Origin: Cavenderia fasciculata
Lineage: Eukaryota; Evosea; Eumycetozoa; Acytosteliales; Cavenderiaceae
Direction of reading: 5' to 3'
Assembly: GCF_000203815.1 (NCBI RefSeq)
Contig: NW_004457736.1
Location: 1,612,001-1,676,000, forward strand
Length of the DNA: 64,000 nucleotides
The notes beneath the pieces were generated by a model, which worked only from the letters and a program-made list of their open reading frames with translations, had not been told where the DNA came from and made no database searches. Below are positions 1 through 10,980 of this stretch, one piece after another. How positions within the stretch are numbered: position 1 is the first letter of the stretch; each line of letters opens with the position of its first letter. A program made the position numbers and the translations under genes.

Positions 1-1843
1 TTTTAGATGAATCATCACCCAAATTAAATTCCAATAATGATGAACATGTTAATTCCAAAGTTGATATTAAATCTTTAATTTCAGTTATATGATTTGCATC
101 TCTTGCCTAAATAAAAATAAATAAATAAATAAATAAAGGGTTAATATAAATAGATAGAGATTTATAAATGTTAAACAATTGTATAGTTACAGAAATAGCA
201 TTTGAAAATTCTGGTAATAATTTTGTAAATGTTTCAAAAAGATCCAATAGAGGAAAGATACCAAAGATACGATCGGTAACACGTTTTGTTTTGATGATGG
301 GTTCGGCAGTTTCCAATAATAATTCGTGGGCTGGGTCAATGACATCTTCGAGGATGGTATGATACTGATCACCAAACAACTCTTTACAGAGATCAGATTC
401 GATTTGATAGAGACGTAGAGTCTCGAATACATAAGAGATGAGTGGATGGGTTCCTTTGACATAGGCCAAATTTTTTGATTCCTGTGTCAGTTTGATGTAT
501 TTCTCTGGAGCCATCTTTCTCAACGACAATAGAATAAACTTTGATCTCTTGTCCTTGTACTCTTTGATAAACGAAGTGTAATGTAGTTTACTAAAGAGTT
601 CGATCGATTTGGATATCTCTTCAACTGCCGATGGTGATGTGATGACGAGGTAACGCTTGGATGCTGGGAGTGGAGGGATGGTGGTTGGATCGACCAGATT
701 ACTAATCTTGACGAGCAAAGACTTGAAATTATTCTCCAACTCTGTGAGACCGAGTTGCTTGAGTTCACGCAACACTGATAGCGACTTGTCGGCCGATTTA
801 TAGTCGTCCTTTGACGAGAGAAAGTCAATGGAGCTGACAATCTGCTCCAAGGTGAGCATGTAGCTTTCATAATCTCCTTTGGCACCTTCTCGAATCTTTT
901 GCTCGACTTTGGAAATATCAAACTTGTCCAAGACACTACGAATCGAGTCCATTGCGTCGTTGATGTTGTTGTATTTGGTCGACCACTCCTTCATTGACGC
1001 GTTGATGGGTTGCACCTCTCTCTCTAGGTCTGACAATCCATCGTTGAATCGGTCGAGGATAAACACCATTTGGTTGGACAGCGAGTTGGTCTTGTTGAGT
1101 TGGTCTTTGATGAAAGCAAGATCACGTTGATCATTGGCCAGCTGCTCCTGCTCGACCGAGCCTTCACCCTCTTCACTACCCTTCCACGATAGCACGACCA
1201 AGTTGCTTCCCTTGAGAGGACCAGTTGCTTGTGTAGTAGTGACCGAGTACTCGCTGTTGAGCAAGTTACGAATTTGATCAAACTCTTCGTCATCCTCTTC
1301 AGTCGGTGTAGAATAGAACAATTCCTCATCGACATAGTCTTGATAGGATAATTGATTTGACGCATACCGATGAGCAGATGATCCACCACGACTACCCTTT
1401 CTAGAATGACCACCAACATGAGACTGACTCTGCACACGACTAATCAAAGGTGATTTACCAAATGACAGCATACCACCCAACGAACCGGATGATCTATTGT
1501 GATGTAGTTGTTGCTGTTGCATGAGTGATGGTATGTTTGAGCTTGCCGATCTTCCATGTTGAATCGTTGTAGCACCACCAGTCATTGTAGGTGATGTCAA
1601 CGATATAGAAGGTGCAGTAAAACCAGTAGATGTCTTTAACCCTTGAGCAGTTGTAGATGGTGATACCTTTCTACCCAATGTTGGTGATGGCATTTTAATA
1701 CCTCCACTAGTCTTTAGAGGTCCACTTGATAATGTAGATGTCGATGATGATGACGCACTTCCTGTAGGTTTCTTATCTAATATAGATGTTCTCGCACTTA
1801 ATCTTGGTGCTCCTGCACCTGATCTTCTTGGTGCATCTCCCAT
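1..1843 (-). CDS. exoc7: Exocyst complex subunit Exo70 (EXOC7), 3' end off the window
   Basis: Exo70 is the exocyst subunit that binds PI(4,5)P2 and Rho-type GTPases and tethers secretory vesicles to the plasma membrane. The start is the ATG at 1841-1843. Residues 1 to about 200 are a Ser/Thr/Gly-rich, probably disordered leader. From about residue 225 there is an Exo70-like helical N-terminal region, with a coiled-coil-like stretch (LSNQMVFILDRFNDGLSDLE), then the GDYESYMLTLEQI and LENNFKSLLVKISN segments typical of the family. An intron at 107-190 (donor GTAACT, acceptor TTTAG, phase 0) joins FSNAIS to ARDANHITEIKDL. The frame stays open to base 1, so the C-terminal bundle is outside the window. 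The long disordered leader is unusual compared with the animal and yeast proteins. The family call rests on remembered sequence patterns, so another exocyst or COG-type tether is a small alternative. Confidence 0.8.
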
Positions 1844-2358
1844 CTCTCTCTCTCTCCTTCTACTAGTATAGTAGTCTGAATTTAATAAATTATCTTTTAT
1901 CTTTTTATTAAATAAAAATACAATTTAATTTAATATTGGCGCACTCAAACTTTGCTCTTGTCTTCTGCTGGTGAACAAAAATTTGATTTATTAATTTATT
2001 TTTCAACAAAGAGAGAAGAGATAATTTAGTTTAGTTCATTGTCTTCTAAGTCTAAATAATCTATCTCATTGTCTTATAACTCTTTTATAGTTCACGAGAC
2101 AATGATGACGAAGAGATGAGAGATATAGAGAGGAGATTCGATTCACGTTCCAATTCGAGTCAAAATGTGTTGATTCTTCTCTGACATTCTCAAGAAGAAG
2201 TAAAAGAGATATTCTTTGAGATTTTTGTTTCTTTTTTTTTTTTAATTAAATAAATAAATAATTATAAATAGTTGCTTTAAATTAAATATTACATTCATTA
2301 AACTAATAATAAATAATAGCAACCAACTAATAATAATAATCATCTTTTAATTTAAATA
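1844..2358. other. Divergent intergenic region, exoc7 / mai
   Basis: This is about 515 bp between two divergently read genes, so it should hold both promoters. It is AT-rich, with oligo-T and oligo-A tracts, a CT-rich stretch next to the exoc7 start, and an A-rich leader just before the mai ATG. I see no reliable factor-binding site and no RNA gene. Confidence 0.6.
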
Positions 2359-3012
2359 ATGTCAGAACAACAAATCATTTTATATAATTTTTGGAGATCA
2401 TCAGCATCTTGGAGAGTAAGAGCAGCATTAGCATTTAAGAAATTAGAATATAAATATGTTCCAGTACATCTTGGTAAAGGACAACAAAAAGATGAAGAGT
2501 ATAGCAAGTTGAATAGTATGAATGTAGTGCCAACTCTAGTGATTGACGGTCACACTTTGGTACAATCATTGTCTATCCTAGAGTACCTAGAGGATACTAG
2601 ACCAGATGTATCACCACTCCTTCCCAAAGATCCATTTAAACGAGCTGTTGTTCGTCAAATCATGCAAATCATTGGTTCTGACATTCAACCACTCCAAACC
2701 ATCAAGGTTACCAACAAGATATTAGAATTGACCAACAACGATCAAAACAAGAAATCAGATTGGGTTAAAACATGGATTAGCAATGGATTCAACGGATTAG
2801 AGAAATTACTCCAACAACATAGTGGAAAGTATGCTGTAGGAGATCAAGTAACCCTCGCTGATCTATGTATTCCAGCTCAGGTATTCAGTGCCAATGCTTT
2901 TAATCTTGACCTCACTCCCTATCCAAATATAGATCGTATCAATCAAAATCTATTACAATTACCAGAGTTTCAATCTTCTTCTCCTCAGAATCAAATTGAT
3001 GCTGATAAATAG
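2359..3012 (+). CDS. mai: Maleylacetoacetate isomerase (zeta-class glutathione S-transferase)
   Basis: This enzyme converts maleylacetoacetate to fumarylacetoacetate, the penultimate step of tyrosine/phenylalanine breakdown, using glutathione. It is a single exon of 217 aa, close to the usual 210-220. The N-terminal thioredoxin-like domain carries the zeta signature as SSASWRVRAAL (residues 14-24), the cis-Pro loop NVVPTLVIDG and the glutathione-contacting Q-S pair in LVQSLSILEYLE. The C-terminal all-helical domain includes VGDQVTLADLCIPAQVF. Most zeta GSTs have SSCS at the active site; here the Cys position is Ala. The second Ser, thought to be the key residue, is kept. The protein should be cytosolic, as no targeting signal is visible. 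The family assignment is firm. Confidence 0.93.
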   Translation: MSEQQIILYNFWRSSASWRVRAALAFKKLEYKYVPVHLGKGQQKDEEYSKLNSMNVVPTLVIDGHTLVQSLSILEYLEDTRPDVSPLLPKDPFKRAVVRQIMQIIGSDIQPLQTIKVTNKILELTNNDQNKKSDWVKTWISNGFNGLEKLLQQHSGKYAVGDQVTLADLCIPAQVFSANAFNLDLTPYPNIDRINQNLLQLPEFQSSSPQNQIDADK

Positions 3013-3238
3013 AATAATAATAGAATAAATAAATAAATAAATAATAATTGAAAAATATCTAACCTTTGTTGCAACATGCAACGTGGCATTTTCATTGGGA
3101 TGATCATTAATAATTAATTTGTTCAACGACCTCTCTGTCTTTCAAGTAATGACAGATTCTTTTTGAACAAAGTATGTTGAGAGAGAGAGAGAGAGAGAGA
3201 GAGAAGAGAGAAGAGAGAGATAAACACTATTGTACAGA

Positions 3239-4278
3239 ATGAGTAGTATAAATCCAAGACATACAAGTCAATTTTTAAAGAAACCAATATTCAAGAATGG
3301 ATTAAGAGAAATATTAGAATGTATCAATGTATTGGAACAAAAGGTATCACAACAAAGATTAGAAAACAAAGGGTTAGATGTTGTTACGATGGATACATTG
3401 GCATATTGTTATTTAGAGGCAAGAGAGATTGGATACTTGCAAAAGAGTGTAGCAATGTATGGTGAGATATTATTTATCATCTATGCATCACCAATGTCTG
3501 GTATGCAAATTGATTATGCAATTACCATAGGTAATCTTGCATTTGCTAAATTCAATCTAGAGTATTATTCAAACATCGATCCTAAAACCAATTGGGATCT
3601 ATTTCCATCGATTTGGAGAATGGGTAAAGTGTCAGATCAAGTACTCCAATGTACGTCGATGCTCTAGGTGTATGCAATCAAATCGCTTACAATGGACCTG
3701 CTGTCGCATCAATCATTGTACAAGAACTCACAAGTATATTGTATCCAAGAGGTTCTCTACCTCGTCCAATTGAACCAGACCTAAAACAATTCATATCGAA
3801 TCGGTTGAATCAAGCTTTTAGTGTACTTTCACCTCTTCACAACCAAGAATCTATAGAATATGTAGAGGTATTATTTATAATGGCCAAGTATAATGGATAC
3901 CTATTATACAAACAAGACCAAGAAAAGGAACTTAGAGAACAAACAATCAAAGCATTTGATAGTGTTTTAGCATGTTATCTAAAAGTGTACGGACCGATAC
4001 ATCCAAAATATGCTATGGCAATGGCCTACAAGTCCTATGCATACACTCATCGAGATGAAGAGTGTACACAACTTGCCATGGATGCTGTCCCACTTGTCAT
4101 GCAATACTATGGAGAGTTGTACATTGAAGTATTAGTATATATGTACAATGTCGCAGACCGAATCAATTTCAAAACGAATTCATTTGCATACAAACGATTT
4201 CATTCTCCACTTGGTCACAAAACAAATGAAATTAGAAAAAGATATGGTATCAAAGAAGAAAAGATTCATAATTGGTAA
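3239..4278 (+). CDS. Hypothetical TPR-like helical protein, frame broken near 3624-3667
   Basis: Two open frames read as one protein of about 330 aa. The start is the ATG at 3239; the frame opens slightly upstream at a TTG, which is not a believable start here. The first part runs to a TAG at 3665-3667 and the second, in another frame, ends at 4278. Either a 44-nt GT-AG intron at 3624-3667 is removed, which restores phase exactly (MG to GVCNQIAYNG), or the sequence carries a small indel near 3650. The putative intron is not AT-rich and would be shorter than normal for dictyostelids, so an indel is at least as likely. The C-terminal half has amphipathic helix pairs, including a YGPIHPKYAMAMAYKSYAY segment that looks like a tetratricopeptide repeat. 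I do not recognise a function. A GA-dinucleotide run lies just upstream at 3179-3220. Confidence 0.6.
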
Positions 4279-4461
4279 AGATCTAAATAAATATGAATCA
4301 ATTTTGTGAATCCATAATAAATATATCTAGATAGATTTGTTATTTATTTATTTTATATAAATATTAGTACAACATATTTAATATTTGGTTCAGTTTAGGG
4401 ATTCTTGAAAAATGTAATAAAAAAAAATAGTGATTCCAAAATATTAAAAGATTAATTAATA

Positions 4462-4950
4462 TCAACATCGATCTCTTCTTTGAGGTGTAGTTATCACCGA
4501 TTTTGTCATTTGGTTCAAATAAATATGCAATGTCTTGTTGGTATCAAAATGAATAAAATACTTGGGGAACTTAACAATGTGAGCAGAAATGATTGCATCA
4601 AAGGCCATTTGCTCCACTTGATGGAACGTTGCCGTCTTGACAAATGTTACCAATGTTTTGACTGAATGTTGATTTTTGTTTGGGAGGCATCCAAAGGTAG
4701 GTGAGACCTTTGAGGATGTCACCATTCTCTGATTCTGAGGAACAGAATTCTGTAGGGTGTGCGAAAGGGATGTTGATAGACAGAGAAACAGATAGTGAAG
4801 TGTAATATGTGTTGCGCACAGAACATTTCTATAATTATAAATCAAATTTTTAAAAAATAAAATAATATAAAAATGAACTTCACCCTTTTTGTTAGTTCTA
4901 GAATATTCTAAACATTCACCATATCTATCTTTTCAGCTTTGAAAGATAAT
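4462..4950 (-). pseudogene. Possible gene remnant or poorly resolved small gene
   Basis: Two overlapping minus-strand frames (4462-4845 and 4598-4819) each contain stretches that look more protein-like than the AT-rich DNA around them: PFAHPTEFCSSESENGDILK in one, and AHIVKFPKYFIHFDTNKTLH ending near 4462 in the other. A third short piece (GECLEYSRTNKKG, near 4880-4930) lies upstream, separated by an AT-rich, intron-like gap. No single GT-AG model joins them cleanly. The simplest reading is a decayed gene with frameshifts, though a real multi-exon gene with a sequencing error is possible. No family was recognised. Confidence 0.3.
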
Positions 4951-5226
4951 AGATATATATAGATATAAAGTAGTGGTCCGTGACAGAAGAGTCAAACTAG
5001 AATAGATTCTATTCTATCGGTAAAAGAGTATACGCAGTATGCATTCGGGAACAATGTTTTTTCATAAAGGTATAAACAAACAAACAAATGATAAACTATA
5101 AATACTCTAAACTTATCTTATCATCAAATTCAATTCAATTCAATTCAATTCATCAACAAATAATAATAATAATAATCATAATACTAAATTCAATACTTTA
5201 ACTTAATCATCATCATCATCTTTATC
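4951..5226. other. Upstream region of the alpha/beta hydrolase gene
   Basis: AT-rich promoter-type DNA with a run of AATTC repeats (about 5125-5152) followed by AAT and ATC repeats immediately before the ATG at 5227. No defined regulatory motif could be supported. Confidence 0.4.
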
Positions 5227-6180
5227 ATGTCGACAACTTTAACAAATTCAACATCAACTATTAGATATAATACAATCAAGATTGATAATCAAGATATCTT
5301 TTATAGAGAGAGTGGAGATAAGAAGAACCCAACATTGATTCTATTACATGGGTTCCCATCGTCAAGTCATCAATACCGACATTTATTGGCCGACACTCAT
5401 TTGACAAGTAAATATCATTTAATCGCACCCGATTACATTGGATATGGTCAATCGTCGATGCCATCCACCAAGGATTTCGAATACACCTTTGACAACTTGT
5501 CAGTAGTCACCGAAAAGTTTATCAAAGCCTTGTCCATTGAAAAGTACAGTCTCTATGTATTTGACTATGGTGCACCAATTGGTTACAGACTTGCTCTTCG
5601 TAATCCAGAAAGAATCCAATCATTCATAGTTCAGAACGGTAATGCATATGATGAAGGTATAGATAATGCATTTTGGAGTAACGTTAAAAAGTATTGGGCC
5701 GAACCAACCAAACAAGAAAACATTGACTTTGTACTAGGACTAATTACACCACAAACAACTCAATGGCAATACTTGAACGGTGTACAAGAAAAGGATAAGA
5801 GTTTAGTTGCACCTGATGGATATGTAAGTGACCAATACTATCTTGATCGTCCAGGTAACGGTGAGATTCAAGCTCAACTCTTATTTGACTATGGTACCAA
5901 TCCAGCCAAATATCCAGCATTCCAACAATACTTTAGACAATATCAACCACCAATGTTAATAGTTTGGGGAAAGAATGATGAAATCTTTCCAGCTGAAGGT
6001 GCATACCCTTACAAGAGAGATCTAAAGAACCTTGAATTCCATCTTTTCGAAACTGGTCATTTTACTCTTGAAACTCATCATCAACAAATTTCAACTTTAA
6101 TTAATCAATTCTTAACAAAGAATCTAAATAATCTAAATATTAATAATAATAATCCAAATATTGGTAATCAAGAAAACTAA
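5227..6180 (+). CDS. Alpha/beta hydrolase, epoxide hydrolase / haloalkane dehalogenase type
   Basis: Single exon, 317 aa. The fold signature is clear: the oxyanion-hole motif HGFPSSSHQYR (residues 41-51), DYIGYGQSS, a nucleophile elbow VFDYGAPIG with Asp113, an acid at about Asp251 in WGKNDEIFP, and the catalytic His at about 278 in ETGHFTLE. An Asp nucleophile in the elbow, rather than Ser, is the mark of epoxide hydrolases and haloalkane dehalogenases, which work through a covalent alkyl-enzyme ester. The natural substrate cannot be read from sequence. There is no targeting signal, and the protein ends in an Asn-rich low-complexity tail. Catalytic class is well supported; the exact reaction is inference. 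Confidence 0.85.
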   Translation: MSTTLTNSTSTIRYNTIKIDNQDIFYRESGDKKNPTLILLHGFPSSSHQYRHLLADTHLTSKYHLIAPDYIGYGQSSMPSTKDFEYTFDNLSVVTEKFIKALSIEKYSLYVFDYGAPIGYRLALRNPERIQSFIVQNGNAYDEGIDNAFWSNVKKYWAEPTKQENIDFVLGLITPQTTQWQYLNGVQEKDKSLVAPDGYVSDQYYLDRPGNGEIQAQLLFDYGTNPAKYPAFQQYFRQYQPPMLIVWGKNDEIFPAEGAYPYKRDLKNLEFHLFETGHFTLETHHQQISTLINQFLTKNLNNLNINNNNPNIGNQEN

Positions 6181-6296
6181 ATTAATAAATCATCATTATT
6201 TGTGATTGTCATCAAATTTTCTCAACAACAAAAATGAAATGAAATTTACTGCTTCATTGTTTGTTTATTATATATATTATATATTTATCTATAGAG

Positions 6297-6959
6297 ATGT
6301 CAAAGAATCCTATTGTATTCATTACAGGTAATGCAAAGAAATTAGAAGAAGTGATTCAAATCCTTGGATCATCTCTAACATTGGAATCTAGAAAGCTTGA
6401 TTGTATGTTTTAAAGCATCATAACCATTGCAATGTGTCAATGATAGTGTCACTCTCTCTCTAACAAACTAACTCAAAGAGATTCGTTGTCTATAGTACCA
6501 GAATTACAAGGAGAACCAGAAGATATATCAAAAGAAAAGTGTAGATTAGCAGCAAAACATGTTGGAGGACCAGTATTGATTGAAGATACTTGTTTGTGTT
6601 TTAATGCATTACAAGGATTACCAGGACCCTATGTAAAGTGGTTCTTGGACAAGTTGAAACCAGAAGGATTGTATGATCTCCTTGCTGCTCATCAAGACAA
6701 GACTGGATATGCTCTATGCAACTTTGCATTCTCTCGTGGACCAGATGATGAACCAATCGTGTTTGTCGGTCGTACCAATGGTACAATTGTCCCACCACGT
6801 GGACCACGTAACTTTGGTTGGGATCCTGTATTCCAACCAGAAGGATACACTGAAACCTATGCTGAAATGGATAAATCAATTAAAAATACAATCTCTCATC
6901 GTACCAAATCTTTAGAACTTGTAAAGAATTATTTATTTGAACATGGATATGGTAATTAA
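6297..6959 (+). CDS. itpa: Inosine triphosphate pyrophosphatase (ITPase, HAM1 family)
   Basis: ITPase hydrolyses ITP, dITP and XTP to the monophosphates and keeps deaminated purines out of nucleic acids. Two exons: 6297-6402 and 6496-6959, with an intron at 6403-6495 (GTATGT...TATAG, phase 1), giving 189 aa, near the normal 190-200. The first exon carries the family's TGNAKKLEE nucleotide-binding start. The splice restores [13 protein letters not shown], an almost invariant segment. Later motifs are [27 protein letters not shown] and SHRTKSLE. A model starting at the second-exon frame alone would lose the N-terminal motif, so the spliced model is clearly right. The protein should be cytosolic. 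Confidence 0.93.
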
Positions 6960-7068
6960 ATAAATTAATTAAAGAAAAGAAATATTAATATTAATATAGT
7001 TTTTTTATTTATAAATAATTGTATTATATGTGTTTTATTAATTGGTTATAAAATTTATTATTTTGTTG

Positions 7069-9079
7069 TTATCTCATTGGAGAACCAATTGCATGATCAT
7101 TATTATTATTATTATTACCATGATAGAATGATTGATTATGTTCTTCTTCTTCTCTTAATTTATGTTCTTTTTCATCATGATAATCGTCTCCATCATGATG
7201 TTGATGATCTCCATCTTCCTCTTGATCAAATTCTCTTTCTTCATTTTCAAGTTGATTTCTATTGTCTTCAACAACGCCCATTTGAGTATTACCCTTGGCT
7301 GGTGGCAAGAAAATAGCCAACAGCACTATACAAACTAAACCAACTCCACCAAAGATCCAAAACTATAAATAGAAATTAAATTTAATATTAAAATACATAA
7401 ATAATGTCAATGAATTATTATTATTATTATAAACACATACCATTGTTGATTGACCAATATATTTTACAGCAGACAAAAAAGTAAATGAAAGTAATAAATT
7501 AAATAACCATTGAAGAGCAGTAATAATGGGTGTACCAATATTCTTAATATCATCATCAAGAATTTCATTAATTACAAACCAAAACTAAAAGTAAATAGCA
7601 TTAAATATTAATATGTGGTGTGATATATATGTAGTATATTTAGTAGAGACATACCAATGTACCAATACTTAATTCGAAAGCACCAACAAAACCAAAGAGT
7701 AGAACGATACATAACCAACCTTGAACTTTACCATCCAATACAACGAAAAAGAGAGCCATGAGTAGATCACAAAAAGTCATTGTAATGGCACCTGCAAACA
7801 GGAGCATACGACGACCAACTACATCTACCAAAAACATAGCTGCAACGGCAGTAGAAACATTCCAAAATTGGAGAATGGATGAACAAGTCAATGGAGCATA
7901 TTGTTGAGTGAAACCTGCAAACTCAAAGATAATAGTTGAAAAGTACATAAATGCATTGATACCAGTCCACTGTGAAATGACGGCGAGGACAAAACCAATA
8001 AACATGGGACGACGATTCTTTTTCTTTCTTAGGATTTCCATCCAAGTTTCCTTGTGAACGACGATACCGTTGGCATCGTTGATTGCCTTCTCCTCCTTTT
8101 TGATACGTTGCATGATTTGGAATTTTGGTGATTCGTGGATGAGTGCCCAAACGACGAGTAGAGGGAATCCAGGAGCTGCTCCAGCAGCCCACATCCATCT
8201 CCAATTGTGTGGAGCCTTCATCAAAGGTAGACCGATGAAATTACCAATCAACAATCCAACAGTGACACTAATCTGAAAGACGGATCCCCATCTTCCACGT
8301 TTCTCTGGCGGTACCACCTCTGACACCATCAACGGCCCAACACTACTCCCAGCTCCAACAGACCATCCCAAAATAATTCTTAATGATGCTGCCAAACCCA
8401 ATGGTGATGTTGCAGCTGATGAAATAGCTCCACCAATACATGTTATTGCTAAACAAATAAACAAACAAATAAATAAAATAAATTAATATATTATACTTTA
8501 TATTAATGGTTATTTGACAAACATACCAATTGCAAGGATAATAGGTTTTCTACCGATAACATCAGCAAGAAGACCACCCATAACAGAACCAAATAGAGCA
8601 CCTAAAAGAGTTGAACATACAACTAGACCTTGTTGAACAGTATTCAAGTCATATTGTTCAGTGATATGATCCAAAGAACTTGTAATGACACCAGTATTGT
8701 AACCAAAGATGAGACCACACAACATACTAAGAGTGACGACGATACCTTTACTCGTACCAAATCTATACCAAAATCCTTTGTTTGGTCTCTCGGCATAGAA
8801 CTTTTGAAGATCCTCATCGACTCGTTGCTTTAATCTATCGGCAGCCAATAAGCTTTCACGAACACTTGCCGATGCAGATGTTCTAGATGCATTTGTTGTA
8901 CTTTTGCTGATATTACTGTGTTGACTCTTTGCACTTCTAGTACTAGCTACACTCTTTTGACTCTTGAAACTATAATTACTAGCATTATCGTCATCATTGT
9001 GTTCAACATTTCGCATATGAACCTGTTTTTTTAATGATGGTCCACCTCCTGCTGCTGCTGAAGTTGATGGTGAATCCAT
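7069..9079 (-). CDS. MFS sugar transporter family protein (12 TM)
   Basis: Four exons: 9079-8527, 8448-7655, 7584-7441 and 7362-7069, all with GT-AG introns and closing phases, give 594 aa. Family signatures of the sugar porter group are present: DVIGRKPI after TM2, PPEKRGRWGS in the cytosolic loop after TM4, HESPKF before the central loop, and VVGRR between TM8 and TM9. FWVSSxx-type helices are replaced by FWFVINEILDD near TM10. The N-terminal ~110 residues are Ser/Ala-rich and cytosolic. The C-terminal tail is acidic and His-rich (DGDHQHHDGDDYHDEKEH region, about 7140-7220) and ends in Asn repeats, which is not typical of the family. Hexose or inositol are the usual substrates; the true one is unknown. 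Confidence 0.87.
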
Positions 9080-9214
9080 CTGTTTTAAAAAAATAAAAAA
9101 TAAAAAATATATAAATAAAAATACTAATAATATTTAAAAATCAATCTCTAATCTCTCTTTTTAAAAAATAAATATAAATATATATAGAAATGAATCTTTA
9201 AATTATAAAATAAA

Positions 9215-9245
<31 letters not shown>

Positions 9246-9807
9246 TATAACTACTAAAAATATCTAATTGGAAATTCCATTTTGCGTGGGGTTAAAACTC
9301 GAGGTATGTTCAAATCGGTATTCGATAAAAACAAATTACATGTATGTGTTTATTTCTTTTTTTTAAAAATACTCAACTACCTAAACTGTAAAAACAAAAG
9401 GTACGTTTGATTCCAAGATACATGTGGATGGGCAATCCATCGAGTATCTGGTAATTTAAATTACATTTCAAAATTGTATCACTAAATATTCCATCCATCA
9501 TTATCATTCAATACTATATACTGGTTTACCTTTGAATAATGATGAATGAGATCTTATTCATTGGTTGGTGTCTGAAAATAATTATATTATTTATTTTATT
9601 TTATTTTATTTTTTTCAAATTTTTGAACCTACGAATGGGAATGCCCGTTTGGCTCATCGTCTCAGAATACTCTGTCATTGATAGAACTGTGTTCCGAGTA
9701 TAACCTACACCAACTATAAATAATAGCTCTCATTATGTGAGACTGTGACTGTGATCATTCAAACTAACAAACAAGTTATCAATACAGATACAGATATCAT
9801 ATTTTAA

Positions 9808-9863
<56 letters not shown>

Positions 9864-9911
9864 AGATATCTATTATCAATCCTCTTCTTTCATTTCTTTG
9901 ACCACAGTTGC
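9080..9911. other. Intergenic region with TC repeat, divergent promoters
   Basis: About 830 bp between the minus-strand transporter and the plus-strand dioxygenase gene. It holds an AAT trinucleotide run (about 9210-9243) and a long TC-dinucleotide tract at about 9811-9858 close to the dioxygenase start. I looked for tRNA-like boxes here and found none. Confidence 0.5.
9811..9858. repeat. (TC)n simple repeat
   Basis: An almost pure TC-dinucleotide run of about 48 bp lies about 50 bp upstream of the dioxygenase start codon, so it probably falls in the promoter or 5' leader. Length polymorphism would be expected. Confidence 0.85.
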
Positions 9912-10920
9912 ATGAAATTAAGAACTATTGTCATTATAATCATCTCTATTTTATTCATCAATTTCATTGTTCAAAAGTCTAAACTATCAACTAATAATAA
10001 TAACAAGATGGAATCAGTAAACAAAAGTAAAACACCATTATTATTCATTAATCATGGTGCTCCGAATGAAATCTTAAACAAGGATTCAAAGACTACTATC
10101 TTTTTAAACAACTATCAACAATGGGCAAAACATACCAAACCAAAGGCAATCCTAATCATATCGGCTCATTGGGAAGAAAAAGATTGGACTATTACTACAT
10201 CGTACGTGTTTAGAACTTTGATTGTTGTAAACATTAATATAGATACACCACATAACTTACTTTTTATTCTTTTTATTCTACTATAGTGACAAACCATTGG
10301 ATACAATTTATGATTTCTATGGATTTGAACAAGAGATGTACAAGATCAAGTACCCTGCTAGTACTAGTAGTTGGTTGATTGAACAGGTTACTGGATTGTT
10401 CAAATCATCCAATACTACATTGAAACATGACAACAAGAGAGGATTAGATCATGGATCATGGACTATTCTCAAGATGATGTACCCAGATGCCGATGTTCCA
10501 GTCGTTCAACTTTCAATCAAACAAGGGTACGACGGATCGGACCATTATAATATGGGCAAGATTCTCACTCCACTCCGAGACCAAGACGTGTTGGTTGTTT
10601 GTAGTGGTAGCACCGTTCACAATCTTAGAGCATTCTTTCAACCATCAGGTGATACTGAATGGGCAAAGAGCTTTGAAAAATACCTCGAGGATGCAGTTGG
10701 AGCATCACCGGAATCACAAAACCAAACAGCTCAACAACTCGAATCAAGTATACTCGCCTACAACAAACACACTCATTTTAGAAAATCACATCCATCCGAG
10801 GATCATCTCATGCCACTCATCGTAGCAGCCGGTGTAGCACATTCATCACCAGCTAAAATCATTCATCGTGATTGGAAGATAGTTGCTTTCCCCTATACAT
10901 TTTATCAATGGGACGATTAA
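9912..10920 (+). CDS. LigB-superfamily extradiol dioxygenase, DODA-like, with N-terminal hydrophobic anchor
   Basis: Class III extradiol dioxygenases of the DODA/YgiD group open catechol rings such as 4,5-DOPA using non-haem iron or zinc. Two exons, 9912-10201 and 10287-10920 (intron 10202-10286, GTACGT...TATAG), encode 307 aa. Metal-site His residues sit in LFINHGAP (His48), IISAHWEE (His86) and SGSTVHNLRAF, and LDHGSW is the conserved substrate-loop motif. The splice restores TTSDKPLDTIYDFYGF. Residues 4-20 are strongly hydrophobic (TIVIIIISILFINFIV), so the protein may be membrane-anchored or enter the ER. An internal Met at about residue 33 would give the soluble form usual for the family. 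The substrate is not readable from the sequence. Confidence 0.85.
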
Positions 10921-10980
10921 TTAAAGAAGAAAAGAAAATAAAAATAAAAATAAATAATATTAATTATTATTTTTTATTTA

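Noticed and set aside
3230-3238. Start of the TPR-like gene at 3230
   Set aside because: That codon is TTG; the ATG at 3239 is the plausible start. The same problem affects 23414 and 49566.
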